The position numbers were made by a program, and so were the translations under genes. A stretch of 15,280 bases of DNA from CAYWBW01 sp964456745 (GTDB lineage Bacteria; Patescibacteriota; Gracilibacteria; GCA-2401425; JAJOLG01): NCBI GenBank assembly GCA_964456745.1, contig CAYWBW010000034.1:1-15280 (forward strand), given 5' to 3'. Below, one piece after another: positions 8,865 to 15,280 of the stretch (its first letter is position 1; each line of letters opens with the position of its first letter). Under the pieces are notes generated by a model, which saw only the letters and a program-made list of their open reading frames with translations, was not told the origin of the DNA and did not search any database.

Positions 8865-10271
8865 TTATCACAAACATAAATCAGATACCCCACCATTATT
8901 ATAAAATTGATTTTCTAAATAATAAATGAGTAAAATGTAGTAGATCTCAGATGAGAAAATCACTCTTTTTCATTCGCTTGATTCAACAACCTTGTCAATA
9001 AAAAATCATCAATGAACACTTCATCATCAAATAATTATTTCATAGCCATTCCACTCAATAGGCTTTTTGTCATTCCCAATCTTTGACTCAACATCTATAT
9101 TATCCAATTTAAATATCTTTTTAAGCATATGGAAAGAAAATCTTGCATATAACTCATCATATTTATCATTTTCTTTTATGCTGACGCTGTTTACTTTAAT
9201 TATTTTTAATATTCAAAGTAAGTCTTTTTCTAATCCGCCTACTATTGAGATTAAGCAAATTAATGCAATGTCCAAAAAATTAATACCGCTTAAGTTTCTT
9301 GGAACATTGCTGTTTAAAATTGGCAATGGATATTTAGTTCATTTCAACACTTGCCTTAAGTCTAATTTTTCTTTTCATTTAATGTTAATTGCTTTAGTTA
9401 TAACATCTAAAATGAGCAATCTAATATATCAATGATTTCTTATTGCATCACCAAGAAGATCAGGATTTTGAATTTTAAAATTTTCAAAAATCTTATCCAT
9501 TAATTTTACGATTAGTTCTGAGTTATCAAAATTGAATATTTCAATATTATAGAATTTATCAAAATATCAATTAAAATCTGTATTTTTTCAATATTTATGA
9601 TAAAAAATACTTTTTAAATTTTCTACATCTCATACAATAATTATCTTATCAAATCAAAATTTATTTGGTAATTCGTCATTATTTATATTAAAGTGTGCAG
9701 AAAATATATTTAGAATCCTAAATATATGCTCAGGGTCAATTCTATCCAAGTCATCTAAAATTAATACGCTATCTCTTTCTCATTTTTGCTTTAAAACCTT
9801 TTTTCTTATTAATTCACTTATTAAGTCGTTTTCTTCGATGTTTTTCTTTTTAATGTCATTAATAAATCCATTAATAAATCACTTATCACCATCTTCTAAC
9901 TCTGTTTTAAATTTAATAAATTTTTCTAGTAATCCTATACTTTCATTGACTGGTTTGCCTAATTTTGGAATATAAGAAATTGCATTTTTAAAAACATTTA
10001 CTAAATTTCATTCGAGCCATAAATAGGCTAAATTTGTTAAATCAATAAAATCGTAAAGCTTGTTATCTTTGAAAATATTTTTATCTTTTTTAAAAAGTTC
10101 TATCAATATATCATATTTTAGAAACTCAATAACATTTTCATTAGATGAAATTTGATAATTAACAGGAAATAAGTGATAGCAATCATATTTATTGCTATTT
10201 TTGAAAAATTCATTAAGAAAATATGTTTTTCCTATTCAGAATTTTTTGTCTCAAGATAAAATTGAAATCAT
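8865..10271 (-). CDS. KAP-like P-loop NTPase (468 aa)
   Basis: A STAND/KAP-type NTPase. KAP proteins are often linked to membranes, signalling or phage defence. The P-loop, SGDKKFGIGKTYFLNEF (6-22), starts almost at the N-terminus. Walker B is VLILDDLDRIDP (169-180), the characteristic KAP form. IIIVGDVENLKSIF (210-223) and GYFDKFYNIEIF (235-246) match the next core strand and the KAP region after it. Relative to the common G-x-W-G-x-G-K-T loop there seem to be two extra residues. Typical KAP proteins have 30-60 residues before the P-loop; here only six remain, and recombinase homology on the opposite strand begins at the same place, so the 5' end is probably truncated. A GTG at 10280 is an alternative start. 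Gly codons mix about 20 TGA with about 12 GGN, more GGN than most neighbours, which may mean recent arrival. Confidence 0.85.
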
Positions 10272-11496
10272 TACAAGCACCTGAGTTTACGACAGATATA
10301 CAAATCAAATACTCTTATGAGTATTATTTGGGCAATCGAGCCAATATAGTATAGATCTATCTAGAAATGTAAGAAGATGACTCAGGCAAAAAGTAGAAAA
10401 GTGATGATGGTTCTGACATGCTCCAATATGATATCTGAACAATTTAGCCACTAAAGACATTGATGTTGATAAGGCAAGATCTCTCTACGTCAAAAAAGCC
10501 TTTGAATATAGAGTTCAATGATTTTCTTATGTTGATATTTCAGAATTCTTATATGACGAGTGATTTAGGAGTAAGATGTGAAATAAGGTTAGATATCAAA
10601 AAATTGAAGATATCATAAGAAGAAAGTTTTATTGCTGAGTAATTGAATTTCACTGAGAGGAGTTTAAATGAAAGCATAAACCTTTGATTAATATCGATAC
10701 ATGGGAAAAAGCAAATAATATCAATAGAAGACAAAAATCAGTTAAGCCAAATTCCTACCATTATGCATTTAAATGAATACTTACTTGCTGAGAATGTTGA
10801 TCAACGCTAACTGCAGAAAAGAAAAAATGAAAATATGTTTATTACAGATGCAAAAAGAATAAATGAAAATGTAGCCAATGACATATGAGAGAGGAACATT
10901 TGGAACTAGAAATCCTTGAAGAGTTTGCAAAGTATCAAATACCTGAAAAATTCTATCAATTAGCAGTAAAAGCTCTTAAGGATAAAACTGAGGTGGAAGA
11001 TGTCGAAAGAGAAAGCGTCTTAGAAAGTATGAATACTCAAATTGCAACTCTGAATAAAAGAGAGAAAAATCTGCTTGATATGAAACTTGATGATAAAATT
11101 GATGGCGAGACATTCGAGATGAAGCATAAAGAAATTTCATCAGAGCGAACATTGTTGCAGAACAAATTAAGCACAATTTCTAAAAGAACTACCGATTCTT
11201 ACAAGCGAGCAAGAATTACGGTCGAACTCCTGAAAAGCCCTTTAGCATACTGGAAATTGCAATCTTACGAGAGAAGGGGTAGGTTACAAAAAATTATATG
11301 GTCGAACTTTTTGATCAGAGACGGAAAGGTGCAACAGTATAAGGAAAACAGGCTATTCGAGTTGATTAAATCTCAGAATATCCCGTCTGGCTGGGGAAGA
11401 GGGATTCGAACCCCCGAATGCCAGTACCAAAAACTGGTGCCTTACCACTTGGCGATTCCCCAATATTTTTATCTTATTCATATTATTTATTTATAA
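10261..11496 (+). CDS. Large serine recombinase lacking the catalytic domain (5'-truncated)
   Basis: This is the C-terminal two thirds of a large serine recombinase (transposon resolvase/phage integrase class). Homology begins at about IITSTGVYDRY and gives the segment after the catalytic domain (SIDLSRNVRRGLRQKVEKGG), the recombinase domain with the hallmark HAPIGYL, a zinc ribbon (LTCGECG ... YYRC ... C, near 10785-10880), and a long coiled coil (about 10960-11210). The resolvase domain with the nucleophilic Ser is absent, so it cannot cut DNA. The frame is open leftwards to 10180 but has no homology there, and no proper start exists. At the 3' end the frame runs antisense through a tRNA-Gln gene and stops at TAA 11494-11496; the true end was probably near 11387. 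Gly usage switches from 19 TGA and 1 GGG before 10885 to 3 GGN and no TGA after it. Confidence 0.9.
11388..11462 (-). tRNA. trnQ: tRNA-Gln (anticodon UUG), CCA encoded
   Basis: The minus strand from 11462 folds as a standard cloverleaf. The acceptor stem is TGGGGAA/TTCCCCA with all seven pairs and the U1-A72 start typical of bacterial tRNA-Gln. The D arm is GCC/GGC. The anticodon stem CCAGT/ACTGG encloses the loop TTTTGGT, placing TTG at 34-36. The T arm has the TTCGAAT loop. The discriminator is G, followed by an encoded CCA at 11390-11388. It overlaps the 3' end of the recombinase frame in antisense, and its 3' end faces that gene, the usual geometry when an element integrates at a tRNA 3' end. 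Confidence 0.97.
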
Positions 11497-11508
11497 CAAA
11501 AATGTCAA
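11480..11508 (-). promoter_or_regulatory. Promoter of tRNA-Gln
   Basis: On the minus strand TTGACA (11508-11503) is followed by exactly 17 bases and TAATAT (11485-11480). The -35 box is a perfect consensus and the -10 nearly so. Transcription would begin about 10-12 bases upstream of the mature tRNA 5' end at 11462. This is among the best promoter matches in the window, and its position suits a stable RNA gene. Confidence 0.8.
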
Positions 11509-11614
11509 AATAATATTTAAAATAGTTTATTCTTTATAAAGTTATCTATTTCTTAGAAATTTGAATTGTATAAAAATGAAAAAACTATAGATTGTATTTA
11601 ATTAAAATTTATCT

Positions 11615-12604
11615 ATGGAAATACTACTATTAATAATATGATTTATAATGCTTATTAAATGAGCTGATTATTTAATTGATTGATCTTCTTCAGTTGCAAA
11701 AAAGTTCAAAATTTCTGATTTAATTATTTGACTTACGGTAGTTGCTTTTTGAACTTCAGCCCCTGAGCTAGCTATCAATATAGTTGCTGCTATTAATTGA
11801 AATACATGAATTGCTGTATGAAATATATTATGAAGTAACATTTCTAATGTTTTATTTATTTTGTGAGTTTCTGCTATAATTTATCCTCTTACAGTTCATA
11901 AAGATACGGTTTGGAGAGAGCTGCCTTTTGCATTTTTGATTAGCATGGTTTTGTTTTTTTTAATCAACGATTCGTTAATTGATTGAAGCTCAGCTTCTAT
12001 GCTTTCAAGAATTGATTGATTAGTTCTTATCTCTTTCTTTTCGATTTTTATTTATTATACGTTCTCTTTAGCTAAAAGATCTATGTCTGAAGATATTGAG
12101 ACATTAGTTGAAAAAATTGAAGGTGACCCACAGGTAGAAGAATTTACAATTGTAAAATCAAGTTATTATATATTGATTTGATTAGCATGACTCACTTTGT
12201 GATGAAAGTTTATTGTCGATTGAGCAATTTACATAGCTCAAATTTTTAATCTTAGTGAGACAATGATTTGACTTACTGTAGTTGCAATATGAACTTCATT
12301 GCCCGAACTTGCGACTTCAGCTATGGCTGCCTATAGAAAGAAAACAGATATAGCTATTTGAAACGTGGTGTGATCTAATGTATTTAATATTTTATGGGTG
12401 CTTTGATTAAGTTCAATTGTTACTCCGCTTCCTTTTGATGCTGTGAATAATTTTGATATTTGAGTAATAATAATATCTTCTATTTTGCTTTATATATTTT
12501 TATTTACATGAATTAAAAATACTGTCTCAAGGTATCAATGAATTTTCTTTTTATTATCTTATATTTTATATATTTCATATTTGGTTTTCCAAGAACTTGC
12601 TTAA
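11615..12604 (+). CDS. Calcium/sodium antiporter of the CaCA family (329 aa)
   Basis: A bacterial K+-dependent Na+/Ca2+ exchanger-type membrane protein (YrbG-like), which uses the Na+ or H+ gradient to move Ca2+ across the cytoplasmic membrane. Both alpha-repeats are complete. The first has VVAFGTSAPELA (42-53) and GNILGSNISN (69-78); the second has VVAIGTSLPELA and GNVVGSNVFN in the second half. The acidic Glu of each G-T-S-x-P-E-L motif binds the ion. Between the halves lies a short acidic cytoplasmic loop with SEDIETLVEKIEGDPQVEEF. About ten hydrophobic helices and normal length indicate an intact gene. Nearly all Gly codons are TGA (one GGT seen), so it looks native to this genome. It stands alone, with no confident promoter in the 118 bases upstream, only a weak TATAAA at 11569-11574. 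Confidence 0.95.
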
Positions 12605-12800
12605 ATCTATAATCTAGTTGCTATAACATTCTTAATTCTATCTATGTACGATATAAAAAATATTGTAATGCTATCAATATCAAGTTTTAATAACAATATA
12701 CAGTTATTTTAGAATTAAATTTGTATTGTTTCTGATTAATGTTTGTATGTTAAAAGCAAAATCTATATTAGTATTATTTTTGTAAACAATGAAAAACATA

Positions 12801-12827
12801 TTTGTAATATATTTCTAGAATTACAAA
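12801..12827. repeat. Inverted repeat between convergent genes
   Basis: TTTGTAAT (12801-12808) is matched by ATTACAAA (12820-12827) across an 11-base spacer containing TCTAGA. It lies between the stops of two convergent genes and might act as a weak bidirectional terminator, but the stem is AT-only apart from one G-C pair. The rest of the 240-base gap (12605-12844) holds nothing I can recognise. Confidence 0.3.
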
Positions 12828-12844
12828 ATTATTTAGATATTAAT

Positions 12845-13414
12845 TTAATATTGAGTCAGAGTATAAGTTAAAGTTCCTTCATAATCTCATAAAGCTTGCC
12901 ACCCCGGAACTATTATTCTAAAACTTGGGAAAAATCAAAATTTACCTACTTGTCATGATATATCTACTGTTCTTGATAGCATTGTTTGAGCTGTTCCTAT
13001 AGAAACAAATCAACTAGTAACATTTGATTCTAAAACAACTCAAGTATGTGTTCAGCTAAACAAATAGAGTCATGTATTTATTTTTACCTCTAATGCACCT
13101 CAATAAAAAAGCACTGTTGGATCAGATGACTTATAGAAATTTCACATTTGGAGATCTACGGAATATCAACTAGAAGATGATTTTAGATCTTCAATCCAGA
13201 ATGCATTTGCTGCTCATGTTAAAGTTAAATCCCTTGTTTCATCTTCAACTGATCAAGGAATATCTTGAAATTCTACTATGGCTGGTGATCATATGGTTAC
13301 TCATCCTGCCTGTATTTCTAATTGTAAGTCGATGTCTTCAGCCCATGTATTATTACAACTATATGTTAATAGTATTAAGATTGATAGAAATGAGCTTATA
13401 ATTTTTTTAAACAT
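12845..13414 (-). CDS. Secreted beta-rich protein of unknown function (189 aa)
   Basis: The N-terminus MFKKIISSFLSILILLTYSC is a classical signal peptide, with a likely signal peptidase I site after NTWA (residue 25). The Cys at 20 follows Thr-Tyr-Ser, a poor lipobox, so a lipoprotein is less likely. The mature part is rich in Ser, Thr, Gly and Val with alternating hydrophobics and ends in DYEGTLTYTLTQY. This close resembles the last strand of many WxL-like or pilin-like beta-sandwich surface proteins, though I cannot name the family. The protein should be exported and may sit on the cell surface, of interest in an epibiotic lineage. It has its own promoter and is monocistronic. Gly codons are mixed, about 14 TGA to 6 GGN. 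Confidence 0.85.
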
Positions 13415-13429
13415 AATTAATTTTATATT

Positions 13430-13458
13430 AGTATAATGTAAAATATTTCACATATCAA
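13430..13458 (-). promoter_or_regulatory. Promoter of the secreted-protein gene
   Basis: On the minus strand TTGATA (13458-13453), a 17-base spacer and TATACT (13435-13430) form a good housekeeping-type promoter. The start would fall near 13423, about 9 bases upstream of the ATG at 13414, giving a very short leader without a Shine-Dalgarno motif. Confidence 0.6.
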
Positions 13459-13772
13459 GCACTTTTTTCAATTATTTTTTAATTTCATTTAATTCTATCA
13501 CAAAATTAAAATAAAATCAAATCAAATTATCTATCCGGTCACTCACTTTCAAAAACATCAAGCAAATCTGGCTTGACATTATTTAGTTAAATTCACAGAT
13601 AGCCTGTATTTAAGCTGAATTACGAGATACGACTTTAAAATATTTTAAATTCATATTGTTCATATAAATAACTGTATTTTGCACATATTACTTAATATAT
13701 TATCGCTATAAAATAATCTCAAAAATGAGTAAAAACTATATGTTAATATGTTATATATGGCTTATTTAAGAT
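13459..13772. other. Non-coding gap with a possible gene-tail remnant
   Basis: No intact gene is seen in this AT-rich stretch. On the minus strand one 18-codon run (13586-13527) reads like a protein C-terminus, PDLLDVFESEGPDR then TAA. The same frame continues upstream through two stops with NTGYLGI. It is slightly richer in G+C than its surroundings and could be a decayed gene end. A TTGACA at 13573-13578 has no convincing -10 partner. Confidence 0.35.
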
Positions 13773-13773
13773 G

Positions 13774-13787
13774 GTAATTGTATAATT
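13774..13787 (+). repeat. Left terminal inverted repeat of the IS66-like element
   Basis: GTAATTGTATAATT matches the reverse complement of 15146-15161 except for a two-base insertion (AT) in the right copy. It lies 10 bases before the first transposase codons I recognise. The AT-rich context lowers confidence. Confidence 0.45.
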
Positions 13788-13796
13788 TGTGTATAG

Positions 13797-15090
13797 AATA
13801 TTTCTAATAAAAAAATTATAGATAAAATTCTTTTAGAATTAGAAGAGCTTTAAAGAGATGCAATACTGAAAGAAGAGAAAACAAAGAAAAAATAATAAAG
13901 TTACACTTTCCGCAAAAGATAGTAAAAAATGAGAAAAACCAGAAAAGAAAAATAAAAAAGAAAGATCTGTTGAAAGCTATAGAAAAGATATTCTAAGGAA
14001 AGAAGGTATCACATGAGAACTTGAGCATAATCTTAATCAATGTCCTGATTGTTGAAGTGATGAAATTGTTGATAAATAAAAACATACTAAGCTATTTGGA
14101 AAATCTTGATCAATTACATAATGCTCTTAAGAAACTTAAAACAGTAACTAAACGTATTATTGAAAGTGGAAAATGTTTAAATTGTAAAAAAAGAAAAGTA
14201 GCTCATACTTTGCCAAAAGATACAGTTGAAATATGAAGAGATATAAAAAAGCTTAATTGTATATTTTCATATTCTTTTATGACTAAGTCATCAAGAAACA
14301 ATAGATGTTCTTAAGTCTCAATATGATATTAAAGTAAGTAAATGACAAATTAGTAATAGTCTAGATGAGCAGGCAGATTTATTTAAAGCTAAGTATCAAG
14401 AAATATATAATTTTATTCAAGAAGAAGTATGAGCACATTATGATGAAACTACTTGGAAACTACAATGAGCAAATGTTTCATGAAAACATTGAAATGATTG
14501 AGAATGAAATTATTCATGGGTAAAAGCATGAGTTGAAAGTAACAATGTAACATTTTGGTTCTGAAAATGCAGATGAAAAGGTGTAGTAGAAAAATTGCGA
14601 TGAGATATTGAAATAAAAAAAGATAAAAATGGTAAATGTATTGATAATAAAGAAGCAATAGAAATAAAAAATCAAATTAAAGACTAAGTTTGAATAAGTG
14701 ATGATTATCCAGGTTATCGTAATATGTTTGTAAATCATCAATTATGCTGGGCACATCCATTTAGAAAAATAAGAGATCTTGCTCAAAGTTGAGTGTTAGA
14801 TCCTATAAGTAAACATTGTATAAAAACATATGAAAAAAAACCTAAAAGATAGAAAAGATAAATATTTTGTATGTTTGTATATTAAATGAGTTCCGCTAGA
14901 TAACAATAAGGCTGAACGAGCTATAAGAAAGATTGTACTTAAACGAAAAAAATCTTTTTGATGTATGAGTCAAAAATGAGCAAATACTCTCAGTATTCTT
15001 TACTCTGTTGTATTCTCAATTTACAACACTTATCTATAAGAAGACTTTCTTAATGAATATGAAAAAGCTTTAAATCTTGATTCTGAATAA
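13797..15090 (+). pseudogene. IS66-family transposase, multiply broken
   Basis: Pieces in three frames make one DDE transposase. They are an N-terminal helix (KKIIDKILLELEEL), a zinc-finger region (QCPDCGSDEIVDK, then ESGKCLNCKKRK), a helix LSHQETIDVLKSQYDIKVSK, the catalytic core with HYDETTW (Asp codon 14442-14444), SDDYPGY (Asp codon near 14700-14705) and the hallmark CWAH, and a C-terminus VPLDNNKAERAIRKIVLKRK with the third acid (Glu 14914-14916). Lesions are TAA at 13851, a frameshift near 13890, TAA at 14077 with a frameshift, a frameshift near 14275, TAA at 14685, a frameshift in the A-run at 14832-14840, and TAA at 15037. Some 90-100 residues normally found between CWAH and the final Glu are also missing. 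The homopolymer frameshift could be a read error; the rest is too much for that. Confidence 0.88.
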
Positions 15091-15145
15091 TTATTGATGA
15101 GACTGATTATGCTTTTGAAATTGTAAAAATTAAAAGAGAGTAATC

Positions 15146-15161
15146 AATTATACATAATTAC
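15146..15161 (-). repeat. Right terminal inverted repeat of the IS66-like element
   Basis: The minus strand reads GTAATTATGTATAATT, the partner of the left repeat with two extra bases. It ends two bases before the -35 box of the next gene's promoter. Confidence 0.45.
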
Positions 15162-15162
15162 C

Positions 15163-15191
15163 TTGTTTATAAATGAGTTTTGTGCTATAAT
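15163..15191 (+). promoter_or_regulatory. Promoter of the gene starting at 15230
   Basis: TTGTTT (15163-15168), a 17-base spacer and a perfect TATAAT (15186-15191) give a start near 15198 and a leader of about 32 bases. A second TATAAT at 15215-15220 has no -35 partner. The promoter begins right at the outer edge of the IS66-like element. Confidence 0.65.
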
Positions 15192-15229
15192 AATGTGATT
15201 TAAATACGTATTAATATAATCAAACAAAA

Positions 15230-15280
15230 ATGACAAAAACAAAAACAAAAAGTACTATCCCTTTAACAAGGGAAAAGGAA
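15230..15280 (+). CDS. 5' end of an unidentified gene, cut by the window
   Basis: The first 17 codons after ATG 15230 read MTKTKTKSTIPLTREKE and run off the window. The strong promoter upstream and an A-rich leader support a real start. The IPLTREKE stretch faintly recalls region 1.2 of sigma-70 factors (PLLTREEE), but 17 residues cannot establish this. Confidence 0.55.
   Translation, partial: MTKTKTKSTIPLTREKE

Larger units (their letters stand above)
13774..15161 (+). mobile_element. Degraded IS66-family insertion sequence
   Basis: The stretch contains one transposase with IS66 hallmarks and is flanked by imperfect terminal inverted repeats beginning 5'-GTAATT, close to the GTAA start common in IS66 elements. 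No 8-bp target duplication is evident at the proposed ends. I see no accessory TnpA- or TnpB-like genes, so it is like the minimal, transposase-only members. Many lesions show it can no longer move by itself. TGA occurs at conserved Gly positions, so it was adapted to code 25 before it decayed. Confidence 0.7.

Noticed and set aside
9067..9435. A 122-residue plus-strand open frame under the standard code
   Set aside because: It is antisense to the KAP-like gene, which is continuous in code 25 and has clear Walker motifs.
10885..11496. A stand-alone 203-residue protein starting at ATG 10885
   Set aside because: It looks separate only because TGA was read as a stop. With TGA as Gly the frame continues upstream as a serine recombinase, and the last 36 codons are antisense tRNA plus flank.
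13177..13401. A hydrophobic plus-strand open frame of 74 residues
   Set aside because: It is antisense to the signal-peptide gene at 12845-13414, which has a promoter and better composition.
13573..13601. A promoter driving the IS66 transposase from TTGACA 13573
   Set aside because: At 16-18 bases downstream there is no acceptable -10 box, and it lies well outside the proposed element end.
14449..14741. Hydrophobic minus-strand open frames under the standard code
   Set aside because: They are the complement of IS66 transposase coding sequence; the DETTW, CWAH and NNKAER motifs are on the plus strand.
1..15280. CRISPR arrays, toxin-antitoxin pairs or retron-like RNAs
   Set aside because: I found no regularly spaced repeats, no paired small genes and no reverse transcriptase; the small repeats seen are single inverted repeats.

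Overview
This AT-rich window reads correctly only if TGA is translated as glycine and TAA/TAG are the only stops. TGA falls at invariant glycines: Walker A and LSGGE of an ABC transporter, the SAM-binding loop of a methyltransferase, and the Gly beside the catalytic Cys of an aldehyde dehydrogenase. TGG still encodes Trp in the same proteins. This is genetic code 25, so the host is most likely a member of the Gracilibacteria (BD1-5) or Absconditabacteria (SR1) in the Candidate Phyla Radiation. With the standard code every gene here falls apart into fragments.

Layout. 168-1931 (+): an intact ABC exporter with an 11-bp perfect hairpin at its start codon. 2020-6013 (-): a six-gene operon with gaps of 1-9 bp, transcribed in the order truncated MFS transporter, GNAT, GNAT, P-loop kinase, SAM methyltransferase, P-loop kinase. 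It may be a small-molecule modification and efflux cassette. 6054-8846 (+): a truncated aldehyde dehydrogenase, a GNAT with an in-frame TAA, a duplicated membrane protein and a TauE/SafE-type permease. 8865-10271 (-): a KAP-like P-loop NTPase. About 10261-11496 (+): a large serine recombinase lacking its catalytic domain, whose frame runs antisense through a tRNA-Gln(UUG) gene (11388-11462, -). 11615-12604 (+): a Na+/Ca2+ exchanger. 12845-13414 (-): a secreted beta-rich protein of unknown function. 13774-15161: a decayed IS66-family element. 15163 to the end: a promoter and the first 17 codons of a further gene.

The most unusual structure is a pair of head-to-head junctions near 6.05 kb and 10.26 kb. 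At each, two divergent genes (MFS/aldehyde dehydrogenase; KAP NTPase/recombinase) lack their 5' parts at the same point, so the 4.2 kb between them looks like a segment cut inside genes at both ends. This could be real rearrangement in a decaying mobile region or a chimeric assembly; read mapping would decide. The recombinase is also mosaic: its first part encodes Gly almost only with TGA, while its last 166 codons before the tRNA use only GGN. Recombinase, tRNA target, degraded IS and nonsense-bearing GNAT together suggest an accessory region rather than a stable core locus. Genes lack clear Shine-Dalgarno motifs at normal spacing.
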